A stretch of 64,000 nt of DNA from DTKD01 sp050948905 (GTDB lineage: Bacteria; Armatimonadota; UBA5829), in assembly GCA_050948905.1 (NCBI GenBank), contig JBMNES010000001.1, positions 1,922,001 to 1,986,000 on the forward strand, given 5' to 3'. The notes under the pieces were generated by a model that saw only the letters and a program-made list of their open reading frames with translations, searched no databases and was not told the DNA's origin. Positions 24,752 to 34,808 of this stretch are shown one piece after another (the first letter of the stretch is position 1; each line of letters opens with the position of its first letter). A program made the position numbers and the translations under genes.

Positions 24752-27670
24752 ATGCCAAGCAGGTTATTTATGCTTATGGTCACGCTGTTTGCCGTGATCG
24801 TGATCGCTGGAGTTGTGGAGGGTGATCCCGTGATTAAGAAAGCTGTAACCACGCCGCCTGCCTTGGAAAAGGCTGGCGAGCGGCCGTATGAGATGGTCGG
24901 GCGCAAGGACGTTCGTGTGCCGCTGGTCGATTTTCAGGATATAAGCGGCTGGACTGTCGAGTGCTACAACGATGCCGATGCTGAGTTTGCTTTGAGCCAA
25001 GAGCAGAAGATGTGGGGCGAGTTCACGGGCAAGCTCACCTATACCGGCAAATCCGATAACGGGACCGTGATCCTGCGCGCGCCGCAGCCGATTGCCGTCG
25101 AAGAGTTCGACTGCATCAATATGTGGCTGAACGGCAACGTGTGGGAGTGGGCGCCGGAGCCAGGGTCTCCGTTTGTCGTAGTGTCGGTAATTCTGGTCGA
25201 TGCAGATGGCAAAGAAGAGGCTGTCGCAGCGGTGAAGATGCGCTGGAAGGAATGGTGGCTTACCCACGCCAGGTTCTCTAAACCGATGAAAGGCCGAAAA
25301 GTCAGCGGCATAAAAATCGAGGGCATCAACAACCCCGAGCCGAGATCGATCTACTTCGGCGCTCTTTATTGTTATAAGGAAAACCTCCAGCCGCTAACAT
25401 TCGAACCACGCCCCGCCAGGAACCTCACACTGCTGCCGGGTCAGGATCAGGGCCTAAACGGCACCGGCCCCGGCAAGCTGCCGTTTCCTACTCGTGAGGA
25501 AACCATCCTGCCGACCAACTATGTTAAGGAATTCAAAACAAACCTTAACCGCAATGCCGAAGGTTCTTACGAATTCTTATACAAAGGCAGCGACGGCGAG
25601 ATCAAATATGTCTACGAACCGGCAACTGGTAAACTTGGTGAAATCATTGCCTGGGTAGATGGGAAGCAATTTGGCAGGCCGATGAGCGCAGGCGGCATTC
25701 AAATCGAAGACGAGGTGCTTGCCGGTAAATTAATCGAATCCAAAATCGAAGGCGACGCACTGCATCTGACCTTCGAGTTCGAAAAGAACAATCGCCCGGT
25801 GAGAGCTGAATACATAATGCGGCTCTGGCAGAAGTCACTTGTAATCGACTTCATCTGTCGAGGCGGCCGCGCCACGGGCCTGACTCTGGGTGGAATCGAC
25901 GGGATCCCCAACCCTCGAATATTCCCAATCCCATATCTCAGCTTCCACTGGATGCAGCGGCCGAGGTTCTTGTGCGCCGGCGATCCGGATAAGCCTATAT
26001 TCCAGACGGTTTGGGTGGACTGGTATAGGTCAAACGCATCTGAGATGTATGTAGAGCAGTGGACCGCCGAAAACTCTGCCAAAATCAATGGTGGTGTGCG
26101 CTATAAAGCCAAGACCGACGGCAAAAGAAACGACCTCTACGAGCGCGTGTTTTTGACCGTCTCGCCACGATATGAAGAAGTGCTGCCCACCATCGCCAAC
26201 CCGCCCAGCCCTCGCGGCCAAATCGCCGGCGAAAGGCTGTGGCAGGAGAGTTGGGGGCCAGCTGAATATGCCAAAGAGATGGAACGCAGCCAGAAACTGC
26301 GGTCTTACGGCATCGAGAAGATGACCCAGTGCAATCACGAGATCAGTTGGCGCGACGAAGGCGAGAGCTTCACTATGCGCTTGAAAGCAGCGCCAGGGAA
26401 GGGTGGGGACGAGGCCCTGAAGAACTACGTTGCCCATCAGAAGTCTCTGGGCTGGTTGTCCGGACTATATACCAACTACTGCGACATGGCTCCAGTGAAC
26501 GAAAACTGGACCGAGGATATGCCGCAGCTCACACCAGAGGGCGATTGGCGGCCGGCGTGGCCTCGCAACTACGCCCTGAAACCTTCACGCGCCGTGGAAA
26601 TGGACGCGAAATACGCCAAGCAGATCAAGAAAAAATACGGCTCAAATGCGGCCTACACCGACGTCCACACCGCTGTGCCGCCGTGGACCTACTGCGACTA
26701 CGACGCCCGCGTGCCGGGAGCAGGCACCTTCGCGGCAACGTTTTACGCATACGGAGAATTGCTGCTCAACGACCAGAGCGTCTACGGGCCGATCTGGTCT
26801 GAAGGCGCCTATCAATGTCTGTATGCCGGTCTTGCATCTGGCAATTACGGTCTGATGTACGACGACTCCAATCTATCCAAAGAGCCTTTGAACGTGGCCT
26901 TCGATCTGCTGAAAATCCACCCTCTGGAGTGCGATATCGGCATGCCGTGGATGGGTCAGTTCTTCAGAGTGCCGGGTTGGGAGAAGCCGGAGGTGATTGA
27001 GGCCAGCGTCGATCATTTCATCGCTGCCACCATAGCTTACGGCCACATCGGCTACCTGGTCGAGGAGACGCACGGCATCGAGAAAGCCTGCAGGTCGTAT
27101 TATATGCTCCAGCAGCTTCAGAAGAGATACGCTATGCAGCCAGTAGAAACGATCGAATACGCCGACGAAAACGGTAATATGGTCTCCGCATCCATAGCCA
27201 TCTCAAAGGATATTATCAATCTCTCCAGGCTGCATTTAGTCTATCGCAACGGGCTGGAGATATTCGTAAACGGCTCGGACAGCATCTGGAAAGTCGAGGA
27301 CAAAGAGTTGCCAACATGGGGCTGGTATGCGCGAGACAAGAAAGGCGATTTCATCGAGTTCTCCGCGCTAGTCAACGGCCACCGGGTGGACTACGTAAAA
27401 TCCCCGGAATATGAATATCTCGACGCACGCGGTAAAGTGACTTCCTTAGGCTCGTTCATCACCAAAGGCGCGGTAGCGCTCAGAAAAGATGGCGACAAAG
27501 CCGAGATCATAGACATCCTCGGCAACGACGAGATCACGCTCAAGTCAAGTGCGGATAAATGCACCGCATACGACGGCGACGGCAATAACCTTGGGGCGGC
27601 TAAAATCAAAAAGGCCGGCCCGCTGGTTACGATAACTACAGTAAAAGACGCCCGGAAATACGTGCTGTAG
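24752..27670 (+). CDS. Large secreted glycosidase-like protein
   Basis: A 972-residue protein with an N-terminal hydrophobic segment (about residues 4-22) that looks like a signal peptide or anchor. A jelly-roll-like carbohydrate-binding region (about 50-210, with VPLVDFQDISGWTVECYNDA) is followed by a beta-sandwich and a probable TIM barrel (about 480-830). The barrel has YTDVHTAVPPWTYCDYDAR, where the aspartate in YTDVH is a plausible catalytic residue, and GPIWSEGAYQCLYAGLASG. The layout recalls GH36/GH101-like enzymes, but I cannot assign a family. It starts 24 bases after larC and ends before a strong hairpin. Confidence 0.6.
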   Translation: MPSRLFMLMVTLFAVIVIAGVVEGDPVIKKAVTTPPALEKAGERPYEMVGRKDVRVPLVDFQDISGWTVECYNDADAEFALSQEQKMWGEFTGKLTYTGKSDNGTVILRAPQPIAVEEFDCINMWLNGNVWEWAPEPGSPFVVVSVILVDADGKEEAVAAVKMRWKEWWLTHARFSKPMKGRKVSGIKIEGINNPEPRSIYFGALYCYKENLQPLTFEPRPARNLTLLPGQDQGLNGTGPGKLPFPTREETILPTNYVKEFKTNLNRNAEGSYEFLYKGSDGEIKYVYEPATGKLGEIIAWVDGKQFGRPMSAGGIQIEDEVLAGKLIESKIEGDALHLTFEFEKNNRPVRAEYIMRLWQKSLVIDFICRGGRATGLTLGGIDGIPNPRIFPIPYLSFHWMQRPRFLCAGDPDKPIFQTVWVDWYRSNASEMYVEQWTAENSAKINGGVRYKAKTDGKRNDLYERVFLTVSPRYEEVLPTIANPPSPRGQIAGERLWQESWGPAEYAKEMERSQKLRSYGIEKMTQCNHEISWRDEGESFTMRLKAAPGKGGDEALKNYVAHQKSLGWLSGLYTNYCDMAPVNENWTEDMPQLTPEGDWRPAWPRNYALKPSRAVEMDAKYAKQIKKKYGSNAAYTDVHTAVPPWTYCDYDARVPGAGTFAATFYAYGELLLNDQSVYGPIWSEGAYQCLYAGLASGNYGLMYDDSNLSKEPLNVAFDLLKIHPLECDIGMPWMGQFFRVPGWEKPEVIEASVDHFIAATIAYGHIGYLVEETHGIEKACRSYYMLQQLQKRYAMQPVETIEYADENGNMVSASIAISKDIINLSRLHLVYRNGLEIFVNGSDSIWKVEDKELPTWGWYARDKKGDFIEFSALVNGHRVDYVKSPEYEYLDARGKVTSLGSFITKGAVALRKDGDKAEIIDILGNDEITLKSSADKCTAYDGDGNNLGAAKIKKAGPLVTITTVKDARKYVL

Positions 27671-27713
27671 ACGCAACTTCCGGAGCACAATCGATATATG
27701 GTTTGAAACGGGA

Positions 27714-27750
27714 AATATGCTTCCGAGCGAATATACTTCGGAAGCATATT
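27714..27750 (+). terminator. Terminator-like hairpin after the glycosidase-like gene
   Basis: AATATGCTTCCGA and TCGGAAGCATATT form a perfect 13-base stem around an 11-base loop, between the stop at 27670 and the ATPase start at 27776. No long T tract follows. Confidence 0.7.
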
Positions 27751-27775
27751 CTATTATGTAGAGAGATGGCGCGGC

Positions 27776-30337
27776 GTGAGCGGTTTTGATATAAAAGGCG
27801 TTTCTGGTTTGTCGCAGGCCGAAGCGGACCGGAGATTTACGAAAGACGGTCCAAATGAGCTCGAGTCTGCCAAACCGCGCAGCATTTTCGCTGTTGCGGT
27901 TGAGGTTATGCGCGAGCCGATGTTTTTGCTGCTGGTGGCCGGTGGCGCGATATATCTCCTGCTGGGCGACGTTCGAGAGGCTCTGTTTCTACTTGCATTC
28001 GTCTTTGTGGTGATCGGCATCACGCTTCACCAGGAACGAAAAACCGAAAACGCATTGCAGGCGCTGAGAAACCTCTCTAGCCCGCGAGCGCGTGTCATTC
28101 GCGATGGAGAAGAAAAAAGAGTCGCAGGGCGAGAGGTTGTGCGAGGAGATGCGGTTATTGTCTCCGAAGGTGATCGTGTGCCGGCGGATGGGGCAGTGAT
28201 TTCATCCACCAATCTCTCCGTCGACGAATCGCTTCTGACCGGTGAATCGGCGCCGGTGAGGAAATCCGAATGGGACGGCGTATCAACTGACGCACGCCCC
28301 GGCGGCGACGATGGGCCGTTTGTGTTCTCCGGCAGCCTGGTCTTGCAGGGGCAAGCGCTGATAGAGATTCGCAAGACAGGCACGCATACGGAGATGGGCA
28401 AAATCGGCCGATCCCTGCAAAGCATCGAAACCGACAAGACTGCCTTGCAGAATGAGATGGGCAGGCTGGTGCGCAACCTCGCGATATTCGGGGCGCTGTT
28501 GAGCGTAGTCGTGGTGATCGCCTATGGCCTCACACGAGGCGATTGGATGCACGGGGTATTGGCCGGTGTCGCGCTGGCAATGGCGATGCTGCCTGAGGAA
28601 TTTCCCGTCGTCCTGACTATATTCCTGGCAATTGGAGCCTGGAGAATCTCCAGACACCAGGTGCTGACCAGACACATGCCGGCGATCGAAATACTCGGCT
28701 CGGCAACTGTGCTGTGCGTGGATAAAACGGGCACCCTCACAATGAACCAGATGTCGGTGGGCCATCTGTATGCTCATGGCCAGCACCTGATCCTGGATCA
28801 CGACCGCTCAGAACCGCTGCCGGAGGATTTTCACAGGCTGCTCGAATTCAGCATTCTGGCAAGCCAGCGCGACCCCTTCGACCCGATGGAAAAGGCGTTT
28901 CACAGGCTGGGCCAGGAGTATCTTGCGCAGACCGAGCATTTGCATCGCGATTGGACGCTCGCACAACAGTATCCGCTCTCAAAGGAACTGCTCGCCATGT
29001 CCCTCGTCTGGACTTCGAGAACCGGGGAGGATTATGTCATAGCGGCAAAGGGAGCGCCGGAGGCCATCGTCGACCTCTGTCATTTCAGCGAGGATCAAAA
29101 ATCGGAGCTGGACGAGCACGTTACCGTGATGGCCGAAATGGGGTTGCGGGTGCTCGCGGTCGCGGGCTCCAGTTTTACCATAGATAAGAATCTGCCTGGC
29201 AAACAGCACGATTTCGACTTCGAGTTTTTGGGATTAGTCGGCTTGGTCGACCCCGTTCGGCCATCGGTTCCGGGTGCTGTTGCGGAGTGTTACGAGGCTG
29301 GAATCAGGGTCGTCATGATCACGGGGGACTATCCTGCCACAGCCCAAAACATCGCCCGCCACATCGGGTTACGGCACCCGTCGCAGATTATCACCGGCGA
29401 ACAACTGGATGAGATGACTGACTCTGAGCTGCGTGATCGTATCGGCAGCGTCGACGTCTTCGCCCGGGTGGTGCCGGAACAGAAGCTCAGGCTCGTTAAA
29501 GCTCTGAAAATGAACGGCGAAGTTGTGGAAATGACCGGCGACGGAGTCAACGATGCACCCGCGCTGAAGGCCGCGGATATCGGCGTCGCGATGGGGGAAC
29601 GCGGAACCGACGTCGCCCGCGAAGCCTCCGAATTGGTATTACTCAACGACGACTTTTCGTCCATAGTCGCCGCGATCAGACTGGGCCGAAGGATATTCGA
29701 CAATCTGAGAAAGGCGATGGCGTATATCTTCGCCGTGCATATTCCCATTGCCGGGTTGTCTCTGATACCCGTCGCGTTGGGCTGGCCGCTGATACTGCTG
29801 CCGATACACATTGTTTTTATGGAACTCATAATCGACCCCGCTTGCTCCACCGTCTTTGAGGCCGAAGAAGGTGAGCCTGATATTATGCTCCGTCCGCCGA
29901 GAGACCCCAAAGAGTCGATATTCGACCGCAGGACAGTCATCTGGAGCACGCTTCAGGGGTTAAGCATACTGCTTGTGTCGCTGGGTGTGTTTATGGTCGG
30001 CCGAAACGTGGGTTTAATCACTCAAATCAGCCGAACAATGTCGTTTACCACGCTGATAATTGCAAACCTGACCCTGATTCTGGCAAACGCTTCCTGGTCA
30101 CGCAGCATCGTCGGCACACTGCGATCAAGGAACCGCGCCCTGTGGTGGGTCATCGGCGGGGCTTTGGTATTTTTAGCCGTAGCGCTCTATGTTCCTCCGC
30201 TGAGAGATTTGTTCAACTTCGCCAGACTAAACGCCATCGACTGCGTCATCTGCGTAATCGCCGGGATAGCGAGCGTGGCGTGGTTCGAACCTGCAAAACT
30301 GGCTATTATGCGGCACAGGGAGGCCAGGCGGCGGTAG
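27776..30337 (+). CDS. Cation-transporting P-type ATPase
   Basis: An 853-residue P-type ATPase of the calcium/cation subgroup. In order it shows an N-terminal cation-ATPase domain (GLSQAEADRRFTKDGPNEL), TGES in DESLLTGESAPV, the membrane motif MLPEEFPVVLT, and the phosphorylation site DKTGTLTMNQM. KGAPE follows in the nucleotide-binding domain, then GDGVNDAPALKAADIG in the hinge. The C-terminal third has about six membrane helices. PEEFP in place of the usual PEGLP fits a divergent subgroup, so the ion (calcium, proton or other) is uncertain. The start is GTG after a GAGAG-type site. Confidence 0.9.
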   Translation: MSGFDIKGVSGLSQAEADRRFTKDGPNELESAKPRSIFAVAVEVMREPMFLLLVAGGAIYLLLGDVREALFLLAFVFVVIGITLHQERKTENALQALRNLSSPRARVIRDGEEKRVAGREVVRGDAVIVSEGDRVPADGAVISSTNLSVDESLLTGESAPVRKSEWDGVSTDARPGGDDGPFVFSGSLVLQGQALIEIRKTGTHTEMGKIGRSLQSIETDKTALQNEMGRLVRNLAIFGALLSVVVVIAYGLTRGDWMHGVLAGVALAMAMLPEEFPVVLTIFLAIGAWRISRHQVLTRHMPAIEILGSATVLCVDKTGTLTMNQMSVGHLYAHGQHLILDHDRSEPLPEDFHRLLEFSILASQRDPFDPMEKAFHRLGQEYLAQTEHLHRDWTLAQQYPLSKELLAMSLVWTSRTGEDYVIAAKGAPEAIVDLCHFSEDQKSELDEHVTVMAEMGLRVLAVAGSSFTIDKNLPGKQHDFDFEFLGLVGLVDPVRPSVPGAVAECYEAGIRVVMITGDYPATAQNIARHIGLRHPSQIITGEQLDEMTDSELRDRIGSVDVFARVVPEQKLRLVKALKMNGEVVEMTGDGVNDAPALKAADIGVAMGERGTDVAREASELVLLNDDFSSIVAAIRLGRRIFDNLRKAMAYIFAVHIPIAGLSLIPVALGWPLILLPIHIVFMELIIDPACSTVFEAEEGEPDIMLRPPRDPKESIFDRRTVIWSTLQGLSILLVSLGVFMVGRNVGLITQISRTMSFTTLIIANLTLILANASWSRSIVGTLRSRNRALWWVIGGALVFLAVALYVPPLRDLFNFARLNAIDCVICVIAGIASVAWFEPAKLAIMRHREARRR

Positions 30338-30362
30338 AATGAGGCATTTTCGCGTTTTTTCT

Positions 30363-30438
30363 GTCATCCTGCGCAAAGTCGCAGGATCACGCCGCGCTTG
30401 TGCAAATCAGTGGATTCCGCGACTCCGGCGGAATGACA
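30363..30438. repeat. Inverted pair of GTCAT-type hairpin repeats
   Basis: The left unit begins GTCAT and has stem ATCCTGCG/CGCAGGAT (30366-30387). The right unit is in the opposite direction, ends ATGAC, and has stem ATTCCGC/GCGGAAT (30414-30434). The outer edges (GTCAT and ATGAC) are complementary while the arms of each unit differ, as in paired REP-like elements. Confidence 0.75.
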
Positions 30439-30468
30439 ATCCTCCAAACCTGGATAGGTGGCATAGAT

Positions 30469-30494
30469 AGGTGGCAATCTCCGAATTGCCACCT
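30469..30494. repeat. Hairpin repeat, loop TCTCCGAA (copy D)
   Basis: AGGTGGCAA and TTGCCACCT form a perfect nine-base stem around TCTCCGAA. The outermost pair is A-T, where copies A and B have G-C. Confidence 0.85.
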
Positions 30495-30506
30495 CACGAG
30501 TAATTT

Positions 30507-30528
30507 GCGGCGATCTCCGAATCGCCGC
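30507..30528. repeat. Hairpin repeat, loop TCTCCGAA (copy E)
   Basis: GCGGCGA and TCGCCGC form a perfect seven-base stem around TCTCCGAA, 13 bases after copy D. Confidence 0.85.
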
Positions 30529-30642
30529 TGCCAGCAATCCGATTCACATTATCTCTAAACACGCGCTTTATTTCTGGCTTTCGCCCTTTTCGCATTTTCG
30601 CGTTTTCTTTTTCTGTCGCCCCACACAAAGCCGCAGGATCAC

Positions 30643-33600
30643 TTAATACTGCTGCATATAATACAAGTAGTTTACAAGCAGGTTCATACCATCATCAGTA
30701 AGCATGCTGTAAGAAGTTTGATAGCCCCATTGCAGGTATCTGCCATCCCTGCATATTGTCAGGTAAGAACTGCTTTCATTTAGTGAGAACAGACCCTCTG
30801 AAAAAGGCCAGTCGTTATAAATGCCAAGTACGTTAGTTGTCTGCTTTGTGACCTGCACCATGTTGCCATACTGCATATTCACCGGGTTATCAAACCAGAT
30901 TGCCGGGTGATTGAAGTTGAGGTGTCCATACATACCTGTTATAGCAGACGATTTGGATGCGCCTAAACTCACACCGGGGACAGTGTCCAGGAACTGGCAT
31001 CCTCCAAGGCCGATCGCGATAACAGGTTTCTGCGAGTTAATGACTTGTTGGGAAAGCTGTGGGGCTGCCCATACATTGCTTGTATCGTTGCAGATTACTA
31101 TAGCATCATAGGCTGTCAGGTCGTAGCTGCCCAACGAGTTGACTTTAATTGTAGTCGCCTCCCATTTCCTTTCTCCCATAGCCGATGCCAGTGCCTGGAT
31201 ATTGGGATCGTTTTTGTAGATTAACGCCACTTTGCCTCCCAGACCCTGGACATCCTGCCTGCTGCGTAGCCTCAGCACATTGCGAGTATCGTCGTTGGGC
31301 AGGAGGCCACCGCCGCTGATTCCTGTCACGGCCACGTGCACACCTTTTGGCATCAGGTAAACCGACGAAGCCATTCCAGCGTCGATCTGAAGCCCAGGGT
31401 TGGAAAAACTGTATTTAACACCCGAACCATCTGCTATATAGAAGTCCTTCCCGAAGCGCGAGACCACCTTGCCAGTGGTCTTCACCAGAAGCCCGACATT
31501 ATACACCCCCGATGTTTTGTCGCTGGGCACTGGTGACGCTTTTTGGGTTTTTGGAACCCCTCCCAAAGAACTGTGATTCATATACAGCGGCCTGGGTTCG
31601 TCGCCCAGCTCACCCAGTTGCAGTGAAAGACAATCAATGGCCCTCTCACCTTGATGACGTGTCATAATGCCGCCTATCATAACCCTTTGCCCTATCGGCG
31701 GCAGTTCGCCGGAATAATTTACTCTAATGCCAGTAAGTCGCTCTTCATCCTGCATATAAAATGCTTTTGGATAATAGTGATGTCCAGTCACGATGTTCTC
31801 AGTCGAGACCACATAAACGCCATCATTCAAAGAAAACGGTGATGAGAACTTACCAATCCTCAGGCCCACCACAACATCTAAGCTGGCCTCATCGTATGCA
31901 AGCAGCGGATCCTGCACGCGGACCTTGATGTGCGTTGTGCCCTGGAACATGTTCGGGAAGTTCATTCGCAGGTAGCGATTATTGAGTATACTTACGCCAA
32001 CAAAAGAATTGGTGTTTTCCTCTACAGTAAATGTAAGTTGCGATTGACTGTGGTCCACATCAGACGCATATTCGTAAAGGTCAATTGAGCGTGTCGTCGC
32101 AAAAAAGTCTGTCATATATATCTGATCCGGAATTGCCTCCATCACTGGCGGGTCATTTACCCCCAAAACCTGTACAGGCACCGCTTGAGTGGCGTAGCCG
32201 CCGTCCCAGTCGTAGACTCTGATCGTGACTGTTGCACTGCCGGAGTAATCCTCTGGCGGGGTGATGTTCAGGTATCGACCCGATGTAACTTTGGCTGACC
32301 CTTCGGGAAGAGTGGTCGAAATAACTTGAAATGCGAGCGATGAATTTGGAGTCTCTCTGTCGCTTGCGTATTGCCTGAGATCAAGCAGCGGATCCAGCAT
32401 TGTGTCCTCATACAGGGATATCGGAGGCACAGATATCTGTGGGGGCTGGTTTACGTAATCTATTATGATTTTAAGCGGACACTCAGACCAATGCCCCTGC
32501 GGGTCGGTGACTCTTATCGTCAAATCACTGCTACCGTACCAACCGGCATTAGGCGCCACTCTCACCCAATAACTGCTCACTATAGAAGCCCCGCACTGAG
32601 GGTTACTGTTTCTGACTATTGCGTAGGTCAGCGATGTAGAAGGCGTCTCTCTGTCATAAGCATACTGGCTGAGATTCAGCGCATACAGATTCTGGCCGTT
32701 TTCGTTGACGTGAATATCCGGCAATCCACTAATAGTTGGCGTTTGGTTGCTTGGCGTTACTTGGACAGAAAAGCTCTTTTTGGCCGAGGCGATTCCGTCG
32801 CTACACGTAATCGATACAATAGCAGTGCCAAACCAGTTAGGCACGCTTTTTAAGTATACATCTCCCTGGCTGAAAGTCACTTCAATCTTGTTAGATGGCA
32901 CTACCTCTGCCGAAAACGACAACTGGTGTATGGCGCTCTCCGCATCGGATGCGTAGTTGCCCAGGCTGAAAGCGAATGACTTTACGTTTTCCTGTATAGT
33001 GCAATTGGGGAGCGGGTTGATAACTGGGGCCGTATTATAGTCTATGGTATTTTGATATAAACACCGCACCGCGCCGTGTTTATCATAACCTTTGGACTTC
33101 CACGCATTCCAGAATTGCTGCATATTAGCGATCTTCTGCGATGTCATGATGTTCCAAATATATGTTACTGGATATGAATGCGTATCTAACCCATCGTTAT
33201 TCGTGTCTATGAGGTCCCACAAAGCGCCAGCTACTCGCCCTTCAACTGTCTCACCTTCGTCTCTACCATCGTTCCAGGTGGGGGTCTCCATATCCCCCAG
33301 GCCAGAGGGAAAATGGGTATTTAGAGTCCACAAAGCCCAAAAATGGGCCCAGCCCTCTGTAAAGGCGCAGTTTTCGTGGCTTGATCCAAAAACATAGTGA
33401 GGCGAAGGGCAATGAGAAGTAGGAAGGTAATTTCCGTATATGTTATACATCACCGAATGGCCCATCTCGTGCAACACGACATACGGTGTATCCGCGTCGC
33501 CTGAATCAAGCCTTATACGGTCGCCGCGACGGTAGTTGGCGGTAAATGAACCAGACTCAGGGTTCCACACTACGCTGTGCCCGCCCGTTGCGGTGGGAGG

Positions 33601-34572
33601 AACCATATAGGCCTTGGTCATATCATCAATTATCCACCAGGCTTTGTGGTGTGGGTTGTTGTGGTTCAAAACGTGTACGTCCAGGTTTTTAGTGCCACCC
33701 GACGTAATGGTGTACTCGTATGTGTCTGTGGAGTAGAGTTCTGGTTCTAGATAATTGGGACGGCACGTTACGCCGTTTCCGTCATGCGACGACAATGCGT
33801 AGCAGCGCACATATATGTTGCTGTTCATATCTATCTTGACAGCAGGGAACTCATAGTAACCATCCCAGTCGGTATATGTGGTAGCAAGCACTGTATCCCA
33901 ACCCATTCCCATTACTGCCGGTTGCCGCAACTGCACCATCGTATATTTCATCGACTGATTAATATTATCGCGATCGCTAAAGAGCCATCGGCCTTTGACT
34001 GTGACCCATTCAGCTGCAGCCGGTAGAATGGGGGAGGGCTGAGGAGGCGCAAAACCATTTGGACTGATTCCGCCAGTCTCCGGGCGATACGCCGGCAACT
34101 TCTGTGTCAGTCCCTCCACTTTGCCAATTTGCTGCGGCGGAGTTCGGATAAGGCTTGAGTCTGTCACTACTGAGCTGGCAGTGGTGTTAATATCAAGAAG
34201 GAGATAGGCAGGGGAGCACAAAAACATATCCGGCCTGTCAGCGGACTCTATTTTAGCTCTTACAAACTTATAACCCGCAGAGGAGAACTTAATATCTGCT
34301 TTGAAGCGGATCTTCTCGCCGGGCAATAGCTCATCAACAGCATGCGACGCCTCGCCGACCACCTCTCCTCCCTCAGGAATTGATACGGTGATAGTCACGT
34401 TTGTCAAAGCGCGTTCCGTTGTAGCCGCCACCCTCACCGTGCCGATTTTTCCAACATTCGGCACATCAAGAGCATCTAACTCTAGCTTTACAGGCGTGTA
34501 TATGTGCGCACAGGCGGCGCAGGAAAGTGAGATAAGAAGAATACCTGTTAGTAACAGTATGCGTGCGGTCAT
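30643..34572 (-). CDS. Very large secreted metalloprotease-like protein with cadherin-like repeats
   Basis: A 1309-residue protein with a signal peptide (MTARILLLTGILLISLS); GGAGG stands eight bases before this ATG. Domains in order: beta-sandwich segments; a gluzincin-like region with HEMGH near residue 366 and FTEGWAHFWALW further on, a plausible zinc protease site; four cadherin-like repeats of about 95 residues (about 515-900), each with an NYASD- or QYASDRE-like turn; two OB-like domains (about 910-1100); and a C-terminal Rossmann/amidotransferase-like domain (from GGKVALIYKNDPN). Signal and repeats imply secretion. The protease role is inferred from motifs. Confidence 0.75.
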   Translation of the reverse strand: MTARILLLTGILLISLSCAACAHIYTPVKLELDALDVPNVGKIGTVRVAATTERALTNVTITVSIPEGGEVVGEASHAVDELLPGEKIRFKADIKFSSAGYKFVRAKIESADRPDMFLCSPAYLLLDINTTASSVVTDSSLIRTPPQQIGKVEGLTQKLPAYRPETGGISPNGFAPPQPSPILPAAAEWVTVKGRWLFSDRDNINQSMKYTMVQLRQPAVMGMGWDTVLATTYTDWDGYYEFPAVKIDMNSNIYVRCYALSSHDGNGVTCRPNYLEPELYSTDTYEYTITSGGTKNLDVHVLNHNNPHHKAWWIIDDMTKAYMVPPTATGGHSVVWNPESGSFTANYRRGDRIRLDSGDADTPYVVLHEMGHSVMYNIYGNYLPTSHCPSPHYVFGSSHENCAFTEGWAHFWALWTLNTHFPSGLGDMETPTWNDGRDEGETVEGRVAGALWDLIDTNNDGLDTHSYPVTYIWNIMTSQKIANMQQFWNAWKSKGYDKHGAVRCLYQNTIDYNTAPVINPLPNCTIQENVKSFAFSLGNYASDAESAIHQLSFSAEVVPSNKIEVTFSQGDVYLKSVPNWFGTAIVSITCSDGIASAKKSFSVQVTPSNQTPTISGLPDIHVNENGQNLYALNLSQYAYDRETPSTSLTYAIVRNSNPQCGASIVSSYWVRVAPNAGWYGSSDLTIRVTDPQGHWSECPLKIIIDYVNQPPQISVPPISLYEDTMLDPLLDLRQYASDRETPNSSLAFQVISTTLPEGSAKVTSGRYLNITPPEDYSGSATVTIRVYDWDGGYATQAVPVQVLGVNDPPVMEAIPDQIYMTDFFATTRSIDLYEYASDVDHSQSQLTFTVEENTNSFVGVSILNNRYLRMNFPNMFQGTTHIKVRVQDPLLAYDEASLDVVVGLRIGKFSSPFSLNDGVYVVSTENIVTGHHYYPKAFYMQDEERLTGIRVNYSGELPPIGQRVMIGGIMTRHQGERAIDCLSLQLGELGDEPRPLYMNHSSLGGVPKTQKASPVPSDKTSGVYNVGLLVKTTGKVVSRFGKDFYIADGSGVKYSFSNPGLQIDAGMASSVYLMPKGVHVAVTGISGGGLLPNDDTRNVLRLRSRQDVQGLGGKVALIYKNDPNIQALASAMGERKWEATTIKVNSLGSYDLTAYDAIVICNDTSNVWAAPQLSQQVINSQKPVIAIGLGGCQFLDTVPGVSLGASKSSAITGMYGHLNFNHPAIWFDNPVNMQYGNMVQVTKQTTNVLGIYNDWPFSEGLFSLNESSSYLTICRDGRYLQWGYQTSYSMLTDDGMNLLVNYLYYMQQY

Positions 34573-34657
34573 CGGTAATACCTCCGGCCTCAGCCACAAC
34601 AATATGGTGTATTGTGAGGAACTAATCAAACATGAGATGCTATTGGTAACTTACTGA

Positions 34658-34686
34658 TGTATATCACATAATAAGCAGCCAGTCAA
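34658..34686 (-). promoter_or_regulatory. Promoter of the large protease-like gene
   Basis: On the minus strand TTGACT (34681-34686) and TATACA (34658-34663) are separated by 17 bases. Transcription would begin about 80 bases before the chosen start codon. Confidence 0.65.
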
Positions 34687-34808
34687 TGACTATTATTTCA
34701 TACATGAAGGATGACAATTTAAGACAAGGAGGACTGTTCCAACCACTAAACGCAGTGTTTTGTGACTAGTCTTACAGGAAATTCGATAACCGGTGGCCAC
34801 CGAATCGC

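Larger units (their letters stand above)
30338..30642. other. Repeat-rich spacer between convergent genes
   Basis: About 305 bases with no gene. It holds a pair of GTCAT-type hairpins facing each other (30363-30438), two TCTCCGAA-loop hairpins (30469-30528) and a CTGGCTTTCGC pyrimidine-rich stretch near 30573-30612. These may serve as terminators for the converging genes. Confidence 0.7.
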
